NCBI GenBank assembly: GCA_004322215.1
Contig: SCSM01000037.1
Span: 1-47,284 of the forward strand
Source of the DNA: Bacteroidota bacterium
Lineage (GTDB): Bacteria; Bacteroidota; Ignavibacteria; Kapaibacteriales; UBA2268
DNA: 47,284 nt
Direction: 5' to 3'
The translations under genes and the position numbers were made by a program. A model generated the notes under the pieces. The model made no database searches and was not told the origin of the DNA. It was given only the letters and a program-made list of their open reading frames with translations. Position 1 is the stretch's first letter, and every line of letters begins with the position of its first letter. Shown piece by piece: positions 14,760 through 23,169 of the stretch.

Positions 14760-15175
14760 AAATTAACTTTTAAATTTACTATAAATCGGTTTAGCGTAAT
14801 TTAATAAATTTTCTAAAAATATTTCCTGTATTTTTTAACTGTTAATAGCAAGTGATTTATTATTTTTATTTTTTGCACTGAATGTTATCACCTGGGAAAT
14901 GCTAAAGTGAAGAATAAAAAATTGACAAATTATTAATAAAGTTACAAATATTTTCATAAATATACTTTGATTACAATACATTATTGGTTAATAAATTTTT
15001 TAGAATATAAATATATTAAATAAGACTTTCAAGTCGGTTATTTTAGATTATAACTTTGCATTTTAACTAGTAATTTTTAAAATAATTATTTTCATAATTT
15101 TAATTAATTTAATAACTAATTTATATTTGATTTTAACTCAATTTTCCTTTATACAAATAATAATGGAGGAAATTT
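14760..15175. other. Divergent intergenic region with a promoter
   Basis: A 416-bp very AT-rich gap without open frames. TAACTTTG at 15051-15058 fits the Bacteroidota -7 element for the rightward gene, with ttc at 15028 in roughly the -33 position, leaving a leader of about 110 nt. A strong ggagga precedes the 15176 start. I see no clear promoter for the leftward lipoprotein array. Confidence 0.4.
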
Positions 15176-15898
15176 ATGACTCAATTTGAAAAACAACTCA
15201 AAAGTATTTATTTGTCTGGTGGAATTTTTGCGATTATTTTTCTTGCCGGAACTATTCTCGACATCATCATAGGTTCCATTGTTGGTGCAGATTTGAATAT
15301 GCTTCCGAAAAATGCAGTAGAGAGGTTTACCCAATTCAATAATAATGTATGGCTTGGACTTTATAATCTCGATTTCCTGAATTTAATTACATCGCTCATT
15401 ATGTTTCCAATATTTTTCACATTGTTTACGGCACATAATCATTTAAATCCTGTTTACTCAAAACTGGCTATGCTCGTTTTCTTAATAGGTACGACTTTCT
15501 TTATTGTCAATAATGCGGCATTACCGATGCTCGACCTGAGCCATCAGTATTCAGCGGCAACGGATTCAGATAAACTCTTAATCGCTTCTGCCGGAGAAGC
15601 ACTGCTTGCTAAAGGAGCACATTCAAGCCCGGGAATTTTCCCCGGATTTGCATTAATCAGCATATCTGAGATATTGATTTCATTTGTTATGCTCTCTGCC
15701 GGAATTTTCAGTAAAGCCACTTCATACATCGGAATAACCGGAAATTCATTATTGTTGCTTTACGTAATATTTGTAACATTTATTCCCGGAATGAAAAGCA
15801 GTGCAATGCTCCTTGCGATGCCCGGCGGACTCCTGTCAATGGTCTGGATTGTGATGTTTACAGCGAGGTTGTTTCAATTGAGAAGCAGTATAAGTTAA
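15176..15898 (+). CDS. Polytopic membrane protein, DUF4386-like
   Basis: This 240-aa protein has about six hydrophobic segments: SGGIFAIIFLAGTILDIIIG, FLNLITSLIMFPIFFTLF, KLAMLVFLIGTTFFIVNNAAL, FALISISEILISFVMLSAGIF and two further C-terminal ones. The mid-protein LSHQYSAATDSDKLLIASAGEALLA, quoted in part, resembles the DUF4386 signature (LSxxYaaA...LLAAGEA). The start is supported by a ggagga Shine-Dalgarno. The function of the family is unknown. The downstream frameshifted membrane protein may have been co-transcribed. The family call is from memory and moderate. Confidence 0.65.
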   Translation: MTQFEKQLKSIYLSGGIFAIIFLAGTILDIIIGSIVGADLNMLPKNAVERFTQFNNNVWLGLYNLDFLNLITSLIMFPIFFTLFTAHNHLNPVYSKLAMLVFLIGTTFFIVNNAALPMLDLSHQYSAATDSDKLLIASAGEALLAKGAHSSPGIFPGFALISISEILISFVMLSAGIFSKATSYIGITGNSLLLLYVIFVTFIPGMKSSAMLLAMPGGLLSMVWIVMFTARLFQLRSSIS

Positions 15899-15973
15899 TA
15901 AAAGTAGAAAGATTATAATAAATTTGGAAATAAGAAAATTAATGAATATTTTGGTTTATCAAACTTAATTCTT

Positions 15974-16418
15974 ATGTTTAACTAATTCATTTTCATACGT
16001 TACGGGTAAAGTTATACTCTCTGCAATAGTTTCTGCAATAGCCGGATTCTTAGGTGGCTGGCTTATTTACGGTATCATTCTCATGGATTTCATGAAGAAT
16101 GCAATGGTGCCACATGAAGGAGTTTACAAGGAACCGCCTGTTATGTGGGCAATAGCACTTGCTCAAATCAGTTTCGGAATTTTTTATGCCTGGCTTTTCA
16201 AAACGATGAATGTAACGAAATTCATACAGGGATTTTTCAAAGGAATAATCATCGCATTTCTTTTTTCGGTATCCTTTGATTCATTCATTTTTGCGACGAT
16301 GAACATGTACAAATCCTTCGGTGGATATGCGGTTGATGTACTTGCTTCGACAGTACTCGGCGGAATCATGGCAGGATTTGCGGCATTAATACTCGGCATC
16401 GGAAAGAAAGCCGAATAA
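15974..16418 (+). pseudogene. Small membrane protein with N-terminal frameshift
   Basis: The main frame gives a protein with four membrane helices. Coding-like sequence (VTGKVILSAIVSAIAGFLGG, then WLIYGIILMDFM) extends upstream of the first in-frame ATG at 16083 and has no in-frame ATG, GTG or TTG. An ATG at 15974 in another frame joins this frame if one T is removed from the ttt at 15977-15979. The gene therefore looks frameshifted, by mutation or sequencing error. Without the upstream part the first membrane helix is lost. The shape, helix then short acidic-basic loop then three helices, recalls small hypothetical membrane proteins of soil and sediment Bacteroidota; no function is known. 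Confidence 0.6.
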
Positions 16419-16757
16419 AACAGAACGATAGAATATAATCATCATTGAAAATTATTTATCCGCACATTAATTCGTGGATGGGGATTGGACTGTGGTTTTG
16501 TATTTTATTAACTATGCAGAAGGATGGGATTATTTTTACTCAAAGACACAAATTGATAGCATACGGATGACACTGATGCAACTGATTCTCGAGGATTTTG
16601 TACACCTACCCTGAACCTTCCTCGCAGGAAGGGAAATTTTGTTGTCCCTTCTTCAAGGAAGGGAATTTTATTTTTCATCAAAACAAAACCTCCTCACCAT
16701 TCTCCTTGTCTAATCATTTGGTGGCAAACTTTATGTTGCAATTTGCGTTATCAAGAT
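16419..16757. repeat. Intergenic gap with paired hairpins
   Basis: A 339-bp gap with no gene recognised. At 16616-16632 and 16646-16663 are two adjacent short palindromes of related sequence (ccttcct-cgc-aggaagg and cccttc-ttcaag-gaaggg), each followed by gaaatttt or gaatttta. They resemble dispersed palindromic repeat units or a tandem terminator for the minus-strand ORF6N gene. Confidence 0.4.
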
Positions 16758-17303
16758 TCATGGTAAAAACCCTATTTTCCTTTTTGGTTTTGATTCCTCA
16801 ATCAATACCTTTTTCAATGTTTCAAAAACCACCTGAAATTTCTTGTCGTGCTCGAGTAGTTTCTGCTCGGTTTTATTTTCAAATTTTTCGAGTTTATGTA
16901 CTAATTCCTTGCTGAGAGAAATGAATTCCCTCATACTGATAAATGCTTTAACCACGTAGATACTTGCATTGACAGCTCTTTCACTGTTAAGAACGCTCGC
17001 AAGCATTATTGCACCATACTCAGTGAATACCTTTGGTAATTTTCTTCTACCTCCCCATCTTGATATCGCATTTTGCGATATCAAGTTTTGAAACTCTTCC
17101 TTTGTTAATTCAAACATAAAATCATCGGGAAATCTTTTTATATTACGTTTTACCTGCTCATTCAAACGAAATGTTTTTACACCATAAATTTCGGCAATGT
17201 CGCTGTCAAGCATTACTCTTATGCCTCGTATAAGATAAATTTTAGAAGTTATTACATCTTCGCTAATCATAATCCCTTTATTTGATTTATCTTTACTTTT
17301 CAT
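16758..17303 (-). CDS. ORF6N-domain DNA-binding protein
   Basis: This 181-aa protein carries the ORF6N signature: IYLIRGIRVMLDSDIAEIYG, then RLNEQVKRNIKRFPDDFMFELT, then ISRWGGRRKLPKVFTEYGAIMLASVL. The C-terminus is a long helix (KELVHKLEKFENKTEQKLLE). The domain occurs in phage antirepressor-like and stand-alone bacterial proteins and is thought to bind DNA. Its start at 17303 overlaps the end of a methyltransferase remnant by 11 bases, so it was probably encoded next to a restriction-modification gene. The function in cells is not established. Confidence 0.9.
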   Translation of the reverse strand: MKSKDKSNKGIMISEDVITSKIYLIRGIRVMLDSDIAEIYGVKTFRLNEQVKRNIKRFPDDFMFELTKEEFQNLISQNAISRWGGRRKLPKVFTEYGAIMLASVLNSERAVNASIYVVKAFISMREFISLSKELVHKLEKFENKTEQKLLEHDKKFQVVFETLKKVLIEESKPKRKIGFLP

Positions 17304-17463
17304 TGAACAATCCCTCCTTCTCCTTCTTTCCGTCTAATCGCTTTGTGCTACTCTTAAAAGTCAGCATCTCGCCCAAGCCGGGGAGGCGGACGGTTTTAAT
17401 TGGGTGCAGTTTGTTCAGTTCCTTGAGTACATCGAGCGAGTCGCCGAAATAGAGTGTGTTCAT
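17293..17463 (-). pseudogene. Internally deleted DNA methyltransferase remnant
   Basis: This 56-aa frame begins MNTLYFGDSLDVLKEL, the exact opening of a class of DNA methyltransferases (MNxLYFGDNLDVL, the start of the SAM-binding region). It then jumps to HPIKTVRLPGLGEMLTFKSS and a Lys/Glu-rich tail. The catalytic (D/N)PPY motif and the rest of the enzyme (normally 300 aa or more) are missing. Head and tail are fused in frame, as expected from a large internal deletion. The remnant may still be translated but cannot methylate DNA. It overlaps the ORF6N start. Confidence 0.65.
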
Positions 17464-17578
17464 TGAAAGCTACCGATTATAAATATAAATAATAGATAAA
17501 TTTAAGAAGAAAATGTATGAAAGTCAAGTTGTTTTTTCATACCTACATGTTCTACTCTAATTAATTGTTGAAAAATCC

Positions 17579-17586
17579 TACCTTTG
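17579..17586 (+). promoter_or_regulatory. Promoter -7 element of acs
   Basis: TACCTTTG matches the Bacteroidota -7 element TAnnTTTG and lies 74 bases before the acs start. A convincing -33 TTG at the right spacing is not seen. Confidence 0.4.
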
Positions 17587-17659
17587 CACTATTTCCCAAA
17601 ACAATTCGTTTGATTTTTCTTTATTTTCAATTTTTCAAAAATCTGTCTGGGGTGATTCT

Positions 17660-19552
17660 ATGTCGAATAAGCAATTGAGCGGAGAAGTGTATTTTCCTTC
17701 GAAGGATATCGTTAATAAAGCCCATATCAAGGACTGGGATAAGCTGAATGAGAAAGTTACAGGCGATTACCAGGGTTTTTGGGAGGAAAGAGCCAAAGAG
17801 CTTCACTGGTTCAAGAAATTCGGCAAAGTGATGGATGATTCGGACAAGCCATTTTATAAATGGTTCACAGGAGGTAAGACAAACCTCGCATACAATTGCT
17901 TGGACAGACACTTAGAGACATCACGTAAAAATAAAATCGCATTGATTTGGGAAGGTGAGAACGGGGAACACCGCACTATGAGTTATTTCCGTTTGCACAA
18001 GGAAACCTGCAAATTCGCTGCTATACTGAAAGCTCTCGGAGTAAGAAAAGGAGACCGGGTTACGATTTACATGGGCAGGACTCCCGAAATCGTTATAGCA
18101 ATGCTCGCCTGTGCAAGAATCGGAGCAATACATTCTGTCGTTTACGGCGGCTTTTCAGTCGAAGCACTCCATGAAAGAATCGAGGATAGCCAGTCGAGAG
18201 TGCTGATTGTATCGGATGGGGCATATCAACGAGGTAAAATCATCCCTCTGAAGCAGATTGCGGACGAAGCGTTGCAGAGAGCAGGAACTGTCGAACATGT
18301 GCTTGTAATCAAGCGTACAGGACAGGAAGTAAACATGGAGCAGGGACGCGATATGTGGCTGCATGAATTGATGAACTTGCCTGTAATAACCAATAACTGT
18401 CCTGCCGAAGAAATGGATTCCGAAGACCCGCTTTTCATTCTTTATACATCGGGGACAACGGGAAAATCGAAAGCCATACTGCATACTCACGGCGGCTACA
18501 TGGTAGGAACATATACTACATTGAAATATGTTTTCGACATTAAAGATGAGGACAGGTTCTGGTGCACTGCCGACCCTGGCTGGATTACGGGTCACAGCTA
18601 TATTGTGTATGGTCCATTGCTTAACGGAGCGACCATATTCCTATATGAAGGAGCACCGACTTATCCCTATCCAAATCGCTGGTGGCAGATGGTGGAAAAA
18701 TACGGCATAACAATTTTTTATACTGCTCCGACTGCAATACGCGGACTGATGCGATTTGGGGAAGCATGGGCTAACAGGCATGACCTTTCATCCCTTCGAT
18801 TGATGGGTTCAGTCGGCGAGCCGATTAATCCCGAAGCGTGGAAGTGGTTTAACCGTGTAATAGGAAAAGAGAAATGCCCGATTATGGATACATGGTGGCA
18901 GACTGAAACGGGAATGTTCATGATTACACCAATGCCATGCGTTGCTCTCAAACCCGGCTCAGCCACAAAGCCATTCCCGGGAATCGAGATGGATATTTTG
19001 AATGAGGAAGGGAAATCGGTTGGACCAAATGAAGAAGGATACTTAGTAATTAAAACACCCTGGCCCGCAATGATTAGGGAGATATATAAAGATAGGGACA
19101 GGTACATTGAGCAATACTGGAAAAAATACCCCGGTTATTACATGACAGGCGACAGTGCCAAACGTGATGAGGATGGCTACTACTGGATTATCGGAAGGGT
19201 GGATGATGTAATAAAGGTGTCGGGATACCGGTTAGGGACTGCGGAAATCGAGTCAGCACTCGTGAGCCACAGTGCAGTTGCAGAAGCGGCGGCAATTGGA
19301 GTTCCGCATGAAATCAAGGGTAATGCCATTCATACTTTTGTAATTTTAAAGCAGGGTTTTGAAAAAAGCGAAGCACTTGCAGAAGAGCTGAGGAAATACG
19401 TCAGCCACGAAGTGGGACCCATAGCCAAACCGGAGTCTGTCGAATTTGTTGATTCACTCCCAAAGACGAGAAGCGGAAAAATAATGAGGAGAGTGCTAAA
19501 GGCAAAAATTATAGGTATAGACCCGGGCAATCTTTCGACATTAGAAGAGTGA
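17660..19552 (+). CDS. acsA: Acetyl-coenzyme A synthetase
   Basis: This 630-aa enzyme activates acetate with ATP and CoA to acetyl-CoA, AMP and pyrophosphate in the cytoplasm. Family hallmarks are the N-terminal ACAS region (GDYQGFWEERAKELHWFKKF), the P-loop-like YTSGTTGKSKA from residue 262, the A5-type WWQTETG at 412-418, a TGDSAKRDEDGYYWIIGRVDD hinge (quoted in part) and the C-terminal PKTRSGKIMRR at 601-611. Lys607 is the lysine acetylated in characterised homologues. The length is normal. A ggggtg upstream supports the ATG at 17660. It is monocistronic, with a Bacteroidota-type -7 element upstream. G+C content is higher than in the accessory region, as expected for a core gene. Confidence 0.97.
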   Translation: MSNKQLSGEVYFPSKDIVNKAHIKDWDKLNEKVTGDYQGFWEERAKELHWFKKFGKVMDDSDKPFYKWFTGGKTNLAYNCLDRHLETSRKNKIALIWEGENGEHRTMSYFRLHKETCKFAAILKALGVRKGDRVTIYMGRTPEIVIAMLACARIGAIHSVVYGGFSVEALHERIEDSQSRVLIVSDGAYQRGKIIPLKQIADEALQRAGTVEHVLVIKRTGQEVNMEQGRDMWLHELMNLPVITNNCPAEEMDSEDPLFILYTSGTTGKSKAILHTHGGYMVGTYTTLKYVFDIKDEDRFWCTADPGWITGHSYIVYGPLLNGATIFLYEGAPTYPYPNRWWQMVEKYGITIFYTAPTAIRGLMRFGEAWANRHDLSSLRLMGSVGEPINPEAWKWFNRVIGKEKCPIMDTWWQTETGMFMITPMPCVALKPGSATKPFPGIEMDILNEEGKSVGPNEEGYLVIKTPWPAMIREIYKDRDRYIEQYWKKYPGYYMTGDSAKRDEDGYYWIIGRVDDVIKVSGYRLGTAEIESALVSHSAVAEAAAIGVPHEIKGNAIHTFVILKQGFEKSEALAEELRKYVSHEVGPIAKPESVEFVDSLPKTRSGKIMRRVLKAKIIGIDPGNLSTLEE

Positions 19553-19577
19553 AAATAATTATTTCAATTATCATAAT

Positions 19578-19597
19578 AAGTACGTATATTTGTACTT
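19578..19597 (+). promoter_or_regulatory. YefM operator overlapping a promoter
   Basis: The inverted repeat aagtac (19578-19583) / gtactt (19592-19597) flanks TATATTTG (19585-19592), a match to the Bacteroidota -7 element. YefM-type antitoxins autoregulate through palindromes with a GTAC core, so antitoxin binding here would block transcription of its own operon. Confidence 0.5.
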
Positions 19598-19624
19598 TAT
19601 TAAATACTTATTCAAGTGATTAAA

Positions 19625-19882
19625 ATGTTAGCTGCAAATTATAGTGAATTCAGGACAGACCTTAAGAAGTTTCTTGACAATGTCGAGAATAATAATGAAA
19701 CACTAATCATTAAAAGGGGTGCCGGGAAAGGAGCTGTGCTTATATCATTAGAAGAATACAATTCCATAATTGAAACAATGCACCTATTGAAATCCAAGCG
19801 GAATGCTGACCGGCTTTATGAATCTATTAGACAAATGAAAAATGGAAAAGTAGTTCGCAAGAAACTAATCGAAGCCGAATGA
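19625..19882 (+). CDS. yefM: YefM/Phd-family antitoxin
   Basis: This 85-aa antitoxin begins MLAANYSEFRTDLKKFLDNV, the YefM DNA-binding fold, and contains NETLIIKRGAGKGAVLISLEEYNSI (in part), the family core strand-helix. The C-terminal half (LLKSKRNADRLYESIRQMKNGKVVRK) is the disordered toxin-neutralising region. The ATG at 19625 is preferred to an in-frame GTG at 19616 by homology. The stop overlaps the toxin start by 4 bases (ATGA), the classic antitoxin-first order. An operator-like palindrome lies upstream. The partner toxin is broken, so this antitoxin is probably an unpaired survivor or a repressor of other YoeB systems. Confidence 0.9.
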   Translation: MLAANYSEFRTDLKKFLDNVENNNETLIIKRGAGKGAVLISLEEYNSIIETMHLLKSKRNADRLYESIRQMKNGKVVRKKLIEAE

Positions 19883-20142
19883 GAATCGTTTTTTCAGAAA
19901 TTGCATGGGAAGATTATGATTCCTGGTTGAATAATGACAGGAAGATTCTCAAAAAGATTAATGAGCTAATCAAAGACATTCAAAGACATCCTCATGAAGG
20001 ATTAGGAAAGCCCGAACTCTTGAAATTCGATTTAGCCGGATTATGATTAAGACGAATTGACAGAGAGCATCGTTTAGTCTATCAGGTCATAAAAAACGAA
20101 CTGCTGATTTATTCATGCAGGTATCATTATGATGAATATTAA
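19879..20142 (+). pseudogene. yoeB: YoeB toxin with nonsense codon at Trp56
   Basis: The frame reads as a full-length 87-residue YoeB ribosome-dependent mRNA interferase (KILKKINELIKDIQRHPHEG, KPELLKFDLAGL, then LRRIDREHRLVY and YSCRYHYDEY). Codon 56 (20044-20046) is TGA where the family has Trp (FWSRR in E. coli YoeB). The truncated 55-aa product would keep the general-base Glu region (KPE) but lose the catalytic Arg and His of REHR and RYHY. The rest of the frame is intact, so inactivation looks recent. TGA is used as an ordinary stop elsewhere here, so recoding is unlikely. Confidence 0.9.
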
Positions 20143-20239
20143 AAAATCGAATGAGGACTTTACTTAACAGTAATAATAATATCTGCTTGCCTGAAAATTT
20201 ATAAAAAAATAATTTTTAAAATAATAATTTTTTCATAAA

Positions 20240-20274
20240 TTAGTTGCAGTTACAACTATTGCAAATGCAACTAA
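20240..20274. promoter_or_regulatory. MarR-type operator before the efflux operon
   Basis: TAGTTGCAGTTACAACTA (20241-20258) is an 18-bp dyad with 6-bp arms, the size of a MarR box. A larger repeat pairs ttagttgc (20240-20247) with gcaactaa (20267-20274), and ttgc-aaat-gcaa lies within. The sites end one base before the marR start, fitting autorepression. Upstream, 20143-20239 shows no gene. Confidence 0.65.
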
Positions 20275-20275
20275 T

Positions 20276-20728
20276 ATGAAAAAAGAATATAATTTATTCA
20301 GTGAACTCGGCTTCCTGATTGGGCACACAGGCAGGGCTTTGAAAAACTCCATGACAAAAGCGTTTGCCGACAACGAATTCGAAGTAACCTCCGAACAATG
20401 GGGTATTCTCATGCTACTCTGGTCAAAGGAAGGTATTACCCAACAGGAAATATCATCGGCAATTTCCAAAGAAAAAACCACAGTTGTACGGCTGATTGAC
20501 AATATGGAAAAAAGGAAAATAATCAGGAGGCAGCAGGACAAAGGCGACAGGAGAAACAATCTCATCTATCTTACCGGCGAAGGCAAAAAATTGCGTGAGA
20601 AACTCGTTCCGATTGCTATATCTGAGTTAAGGAAAGCACTGAATAATCTTAATGAAAAAGAAGTAGAGACCCTTACATATCTCTTGCAGAAAGTTTATGA
20701 CAATCTCAAAAACAATAAACATATATGA
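20276..20728 (+). CDS. MarR-family transcriptional regulator of the efflux operon
   Basis: This 150-aa winged-helix repressor contains EQWGILMLLWSKEGITQQEI (recognition region start), EKTTVVRLIDNMEKRKII (recognition helix) and the wing QQDKGDRRNNLIYLT with the conserved DxR pair. N- and C-terminal helices form the usual dimer interface. The start at 20276 lies one base after the palindromic operator, so no Shine-Dalgarno fits. That suggests leaderless or weak translation. It is the first gene of marR-tolC-MFP-RND, and a ligand such as a drug or aromatic acid probably releases repression. The effector cannot be deduced. Confidence 0.93.
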   Translation: MKKEYNLFSELGFLIGHTGRALKNSMTKAFADNEFEVTSEQWGILMLLWSKEGITQQEISSAISKEKTTVVRLIDNMEKRKIIRRQQDKGDRRNNLIYLTGEGKKLREKLVPIAISELRKALNNLNEKEVETLTYLLQKVYDNLKNNKHI

Positions 20729-20758
20729 AAATAATTTATTAAAATAGACAGGTACTTT

Positions 20759-22084
20759 ATGCTTTTAAAAAAGATTTTATTGACGCTGATTGTTCCACTT
20801 GTATTTTGTTCCGTATCAGGACAGGACAACAAGCCGCTTTCGCTCGATGATTGTATTAAGCTCGGGTTGGAACGCAACAAGACACTGAAAATCTCGAAAT
20901 CGAAAGTAACCGCAGCAGATGAAAAGCTGAGCGAAGTGAATGCGGGCATGCTCCCTTCCCTTAGATTGACAGGTTCTTATTCGAGATTAAGTGAGGTTGA
21001 GAAATTTACATTTCCCGGCAGCAGCAGAGATACGGCAGGATTGGATTTATTTCCGGTTATATTGAATAATTACCAGTTTAAATTGACGCTGCAGCAGCCG
21101 CTTTTTGCCGGAATGAGATTATCGAGCAACAGCGATATAATGGAGAATAATTACCTTGCAACCCGGGAAGACAGGAAAAGAGACGAAGCCCAATTGATTC
21201 TCGATATTGAAAATGCTTATTGGTCTCACTTTAATGCTCTTCAGCTCGTTAAAACCGTAAATGAAAACATTTCACAAGTCGAAGGACATTTGAAGGATGT
21301 AGAAAATTTTTACAGGCAAAATTTATCAACCGATAATGATGTATTGAAAGTAAAAGTTCAGCTTTCAAATCTTAAATTATTAAGACTGGATGCCGAAAAT
21401 GCAGTAAACACAACAAGAATGGTGCTTAATAATTTAGTCGGCTTGCCGACAATGCAGAATACCATTATACCGGAAATTGTCGGGGAGGAACCGGCTGATA
21501 TACCTGAGCTCGAGTCATTAATCAATAATGCATATCAAAACAGGCCTGAACTGAAAGGTATGGAATACAGGATTAAAACCGGAGAATCGGGTGTAAGAAT
21601 GGCAAATGCAGGTTGGTTCCCGCAGGTGAATTTTGCCGCTAATTATTATTATTCAAATCCGAATCAGAGGATTTTCCCTTCACAGGAAAAGTTCAGAGCT
21701 ACATGGGATGTAGGCATTAATTTTTCATTCGATATATGGAACTGGCTCACAACTTCACACCAGGTGGAACAGGCAAAGGCAACTTTGGAGCAGACGAGAT
21801 ATTCCACCGAACTGATACGTGATGGAGTGAATCTTGAAGTTTCGCAGGGTTATTTTTCGCTGGTCAAAGCGAAGGAAAAAATTCAGTATGCAATTGAAAA
21901 CAGAGACCAGGCAAAGGAAAATTACCGTGTTACGAATGAAAAATTCAAAGCTGGAATGACTCTAAACTCCGAGCTTGTGGATGCCGAATCCGCTTTACTG
22001 ATTGCAAATATAAATTATACAAATGCAATAGTTGAATATAAAATTGCTAAAGCCAAGCTCGAAAAAGCAGTTGGCAGGAATTAA
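20759..22084 (+). CDS. TolC-like outer-membrane efflux channel
   Basis: This 441-aa outer-membrane factor is the exit duct of a tripartite pump. The signal peptide MLLKKILLTLIVPLVFCSVS with cleavage near GQ precedes LSLDDCIKLGLERNKTLKIS (partly quoted), the standard TolC repeat opening. A second repeat starts at about residue 250 (PELESLINNAYQNRPELKGM). Long heptad-rich helices (KAKATLEQTRYS, ENYRVTNEKFKAGMTL) form the periplasmic tunnel. The length is normal. It lies 30 bases after marR and 28 bases before the adaptor gene. The substrate is not defined. Confidence 0.92.
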   Translation: MLLKKILLTLIVPLVFCSVSGQDNKPLSLDDCIKLGLERNKTLKISKSKVTAADEKLSEVNAGMLPSLRLTGSYSRLSEVEKFTFPGSSRDTAGLDLFPVILNNYQFKLTLQQPLFAGMRLSSNSDIMENNYLATREDRKRDEAQLILDIENAYWSHFNALQLVKTVNENISQVEGHLKDVENFYRQNLSTDNDVLKVKVQLSNLKLLRLDAENAVNTTRMVLNNLVGLPTMQNTIIPEIVGEEPADIPELESLINNAYQNRPELKGMEYRIKTGESGVRMANAGWFPQVNFAANYYYSNPNQRIFPSQEKFRATWDVGINFSFDIWNWLTTSHQVEQAKATLEQTRYSTELIRDGVNLEVSQGYFSLVKAKEKIQYAIENRDQAKENYRVTNEKFKAGMTLNSELVDAESALLIANINYTNAIVEYKIAKAKLEKAVGRN

Positions 22085-22112
22085 GAAAATTATTGTTAAA
22101 TAAAGGATAAAT

Positions 22113-23165
22113 ATGAAAAAGATTGTTTTGATTATCGTTATTGTCGTTGTCATTGCAGGTATGATAATCCTGCTATTGAATAATAAGGCAGCGATTGAAA
22201 AGAGAGCAAAAAGCACAGTATCGCTGGACACAGTTCCGGTTACTGTTGCCGCGGTTCAAGTCAGCCCCTTAGATGAAAAGCTCGTATTGGTAGGAACGGC
22301 TTATGCCGCACAGGAAGTGAACATTGTTTCAGAAACACAGGGAAAAGTATCAGCGATTTATTTCGATGTCGGAAAAAATGTCGGAGCAGGCACTGTCCTT
22401 GTAAAAGTGGATGATGAGCTGAAACAGGCGGCGTTCAATATAGCAGAGGCAAATTATGAAAAAGCAAAAAAGGATTTGGAAAGATATAAAGTGCTTAATA
22501 AAGAAAAATCGGTTAATGATTTACAACTGGAACAGTCAGTTGTTGCTTTCAAATCTGCAGAGTCTCAATATATAACAACCAAAAGACAGCTCGAGGATAC
22601 TAAGATTAAATCACCGATTTCGGGAATTGTAACATCGAGGAATGTGGAAGTCGGAACATATCTTGCAATAAATACAAGTGTGGCTAATGTCGTGAATATT
22701 TCTTCGCTGAAAGTTAAAGTCAATGTTGCTGAAAAGGATGTTTTCAAAATGAAAACAGGTGATAAAGTATTCATCAACACAGATGTTTATCCTGATGTAA
22801 CTTATACCGGGACTATCAAAAACATCAATTCAAAATCGGATGAAGCACACACATACCCGGTTGAGATTGAACTGAAAAACAATCAAAAAAATCCACTGAA
22901 AGCAGGGATGTTTGTCAATTGCACTTTCAATTCGGTGAAAACTACGGAATCGAAAGTCATACCACGAATTGCATTGGTAGGGAGTATCAAATCACCGCAG
23001 GTATATGTTGTCGAAAATAATACAGCTAAAATAAAAAGCATAGTATTAGGTGCAGTTTATACCGATGTTATACAGGTTTTGGACGGTTTGCAAGAGGGTG
23101 AAAATGTAGTAACGAGCGGTCAAATCAATTTACAGGAAAATACAACGGTAAAAATTATAAGGTAA
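22113..23165 (+). CDS. RND efflux periplasmic adaptor (membrane-fusion protein)
   Basis: This 350-aa HlyD/AcrA-type protein has an N-terminal membrane anchor (IVLIIVIVVVIAGMIILLL) and no lipobox. The lipoyl-like domain reads VNIVSETQGKVSAIYFDVGK. An alpha-hairpin follows (ANYEKAKKDLERYKVL, VAFKSAESQYITTKRQLEDT). The second lipoyl half is IKSPISGIVTSRNVEVGTYL, followed by beta-barrel (VNVAEKDVFKMKTGDKV) and membrane-proximal domains. It links the TolC channel to the inner-membrane RND pump. It starts 28 bases after tolC and ends 4 bases before the permease gene. Confidence 0.93.
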   Translation: MKKIVLIIVIVVVIAGMIILLLNNKAAIEKRAKSTVSLDTVPVTVAAVQVSPLDEKLVLVGTAYAAQEVNIVSETQGKVSAIYFDVGKNVGAGTVLVKVDDELKQAAFNIAEANYEKAKKDLERYKVLNKEKSVNDLQLEQSVVAFKSAESQYITTKRQLEDTKIKSPISGIVTSRNVEVGTYLAINTSVANVVNISSLKVKVNVAEKDVFKMKTGDKVFINTDVYPDVTYTGTIKNINSKSDEAHTYPVEIELKNNQKNPLKAGMFVNCTFNSVKTTESKVIPRIALVGSIKSPQVYVVENNTAKIKSIVLGAVYTDVIQVLDGLQEGENVVTSGQINLQENTTVKIIR

Positions 23166-23169
23166 TGAA

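Noticed and set aside
18155-18595. Open frames antisense to acs and to the RND gene (for example 18718-19107 and 24228-24641)
   Set aside because: Shadow frames of strongly conserved genes, with no ribosome site or family match.
19879-20142. TGA decoded as tryptophan (genetic code change)
   Set aside because: Genes such as yefM, the DNA recombination genes' neighbours and acs end normally with TGA or TAA and use TGG for Trp, so a nonsense mutation is simpler.
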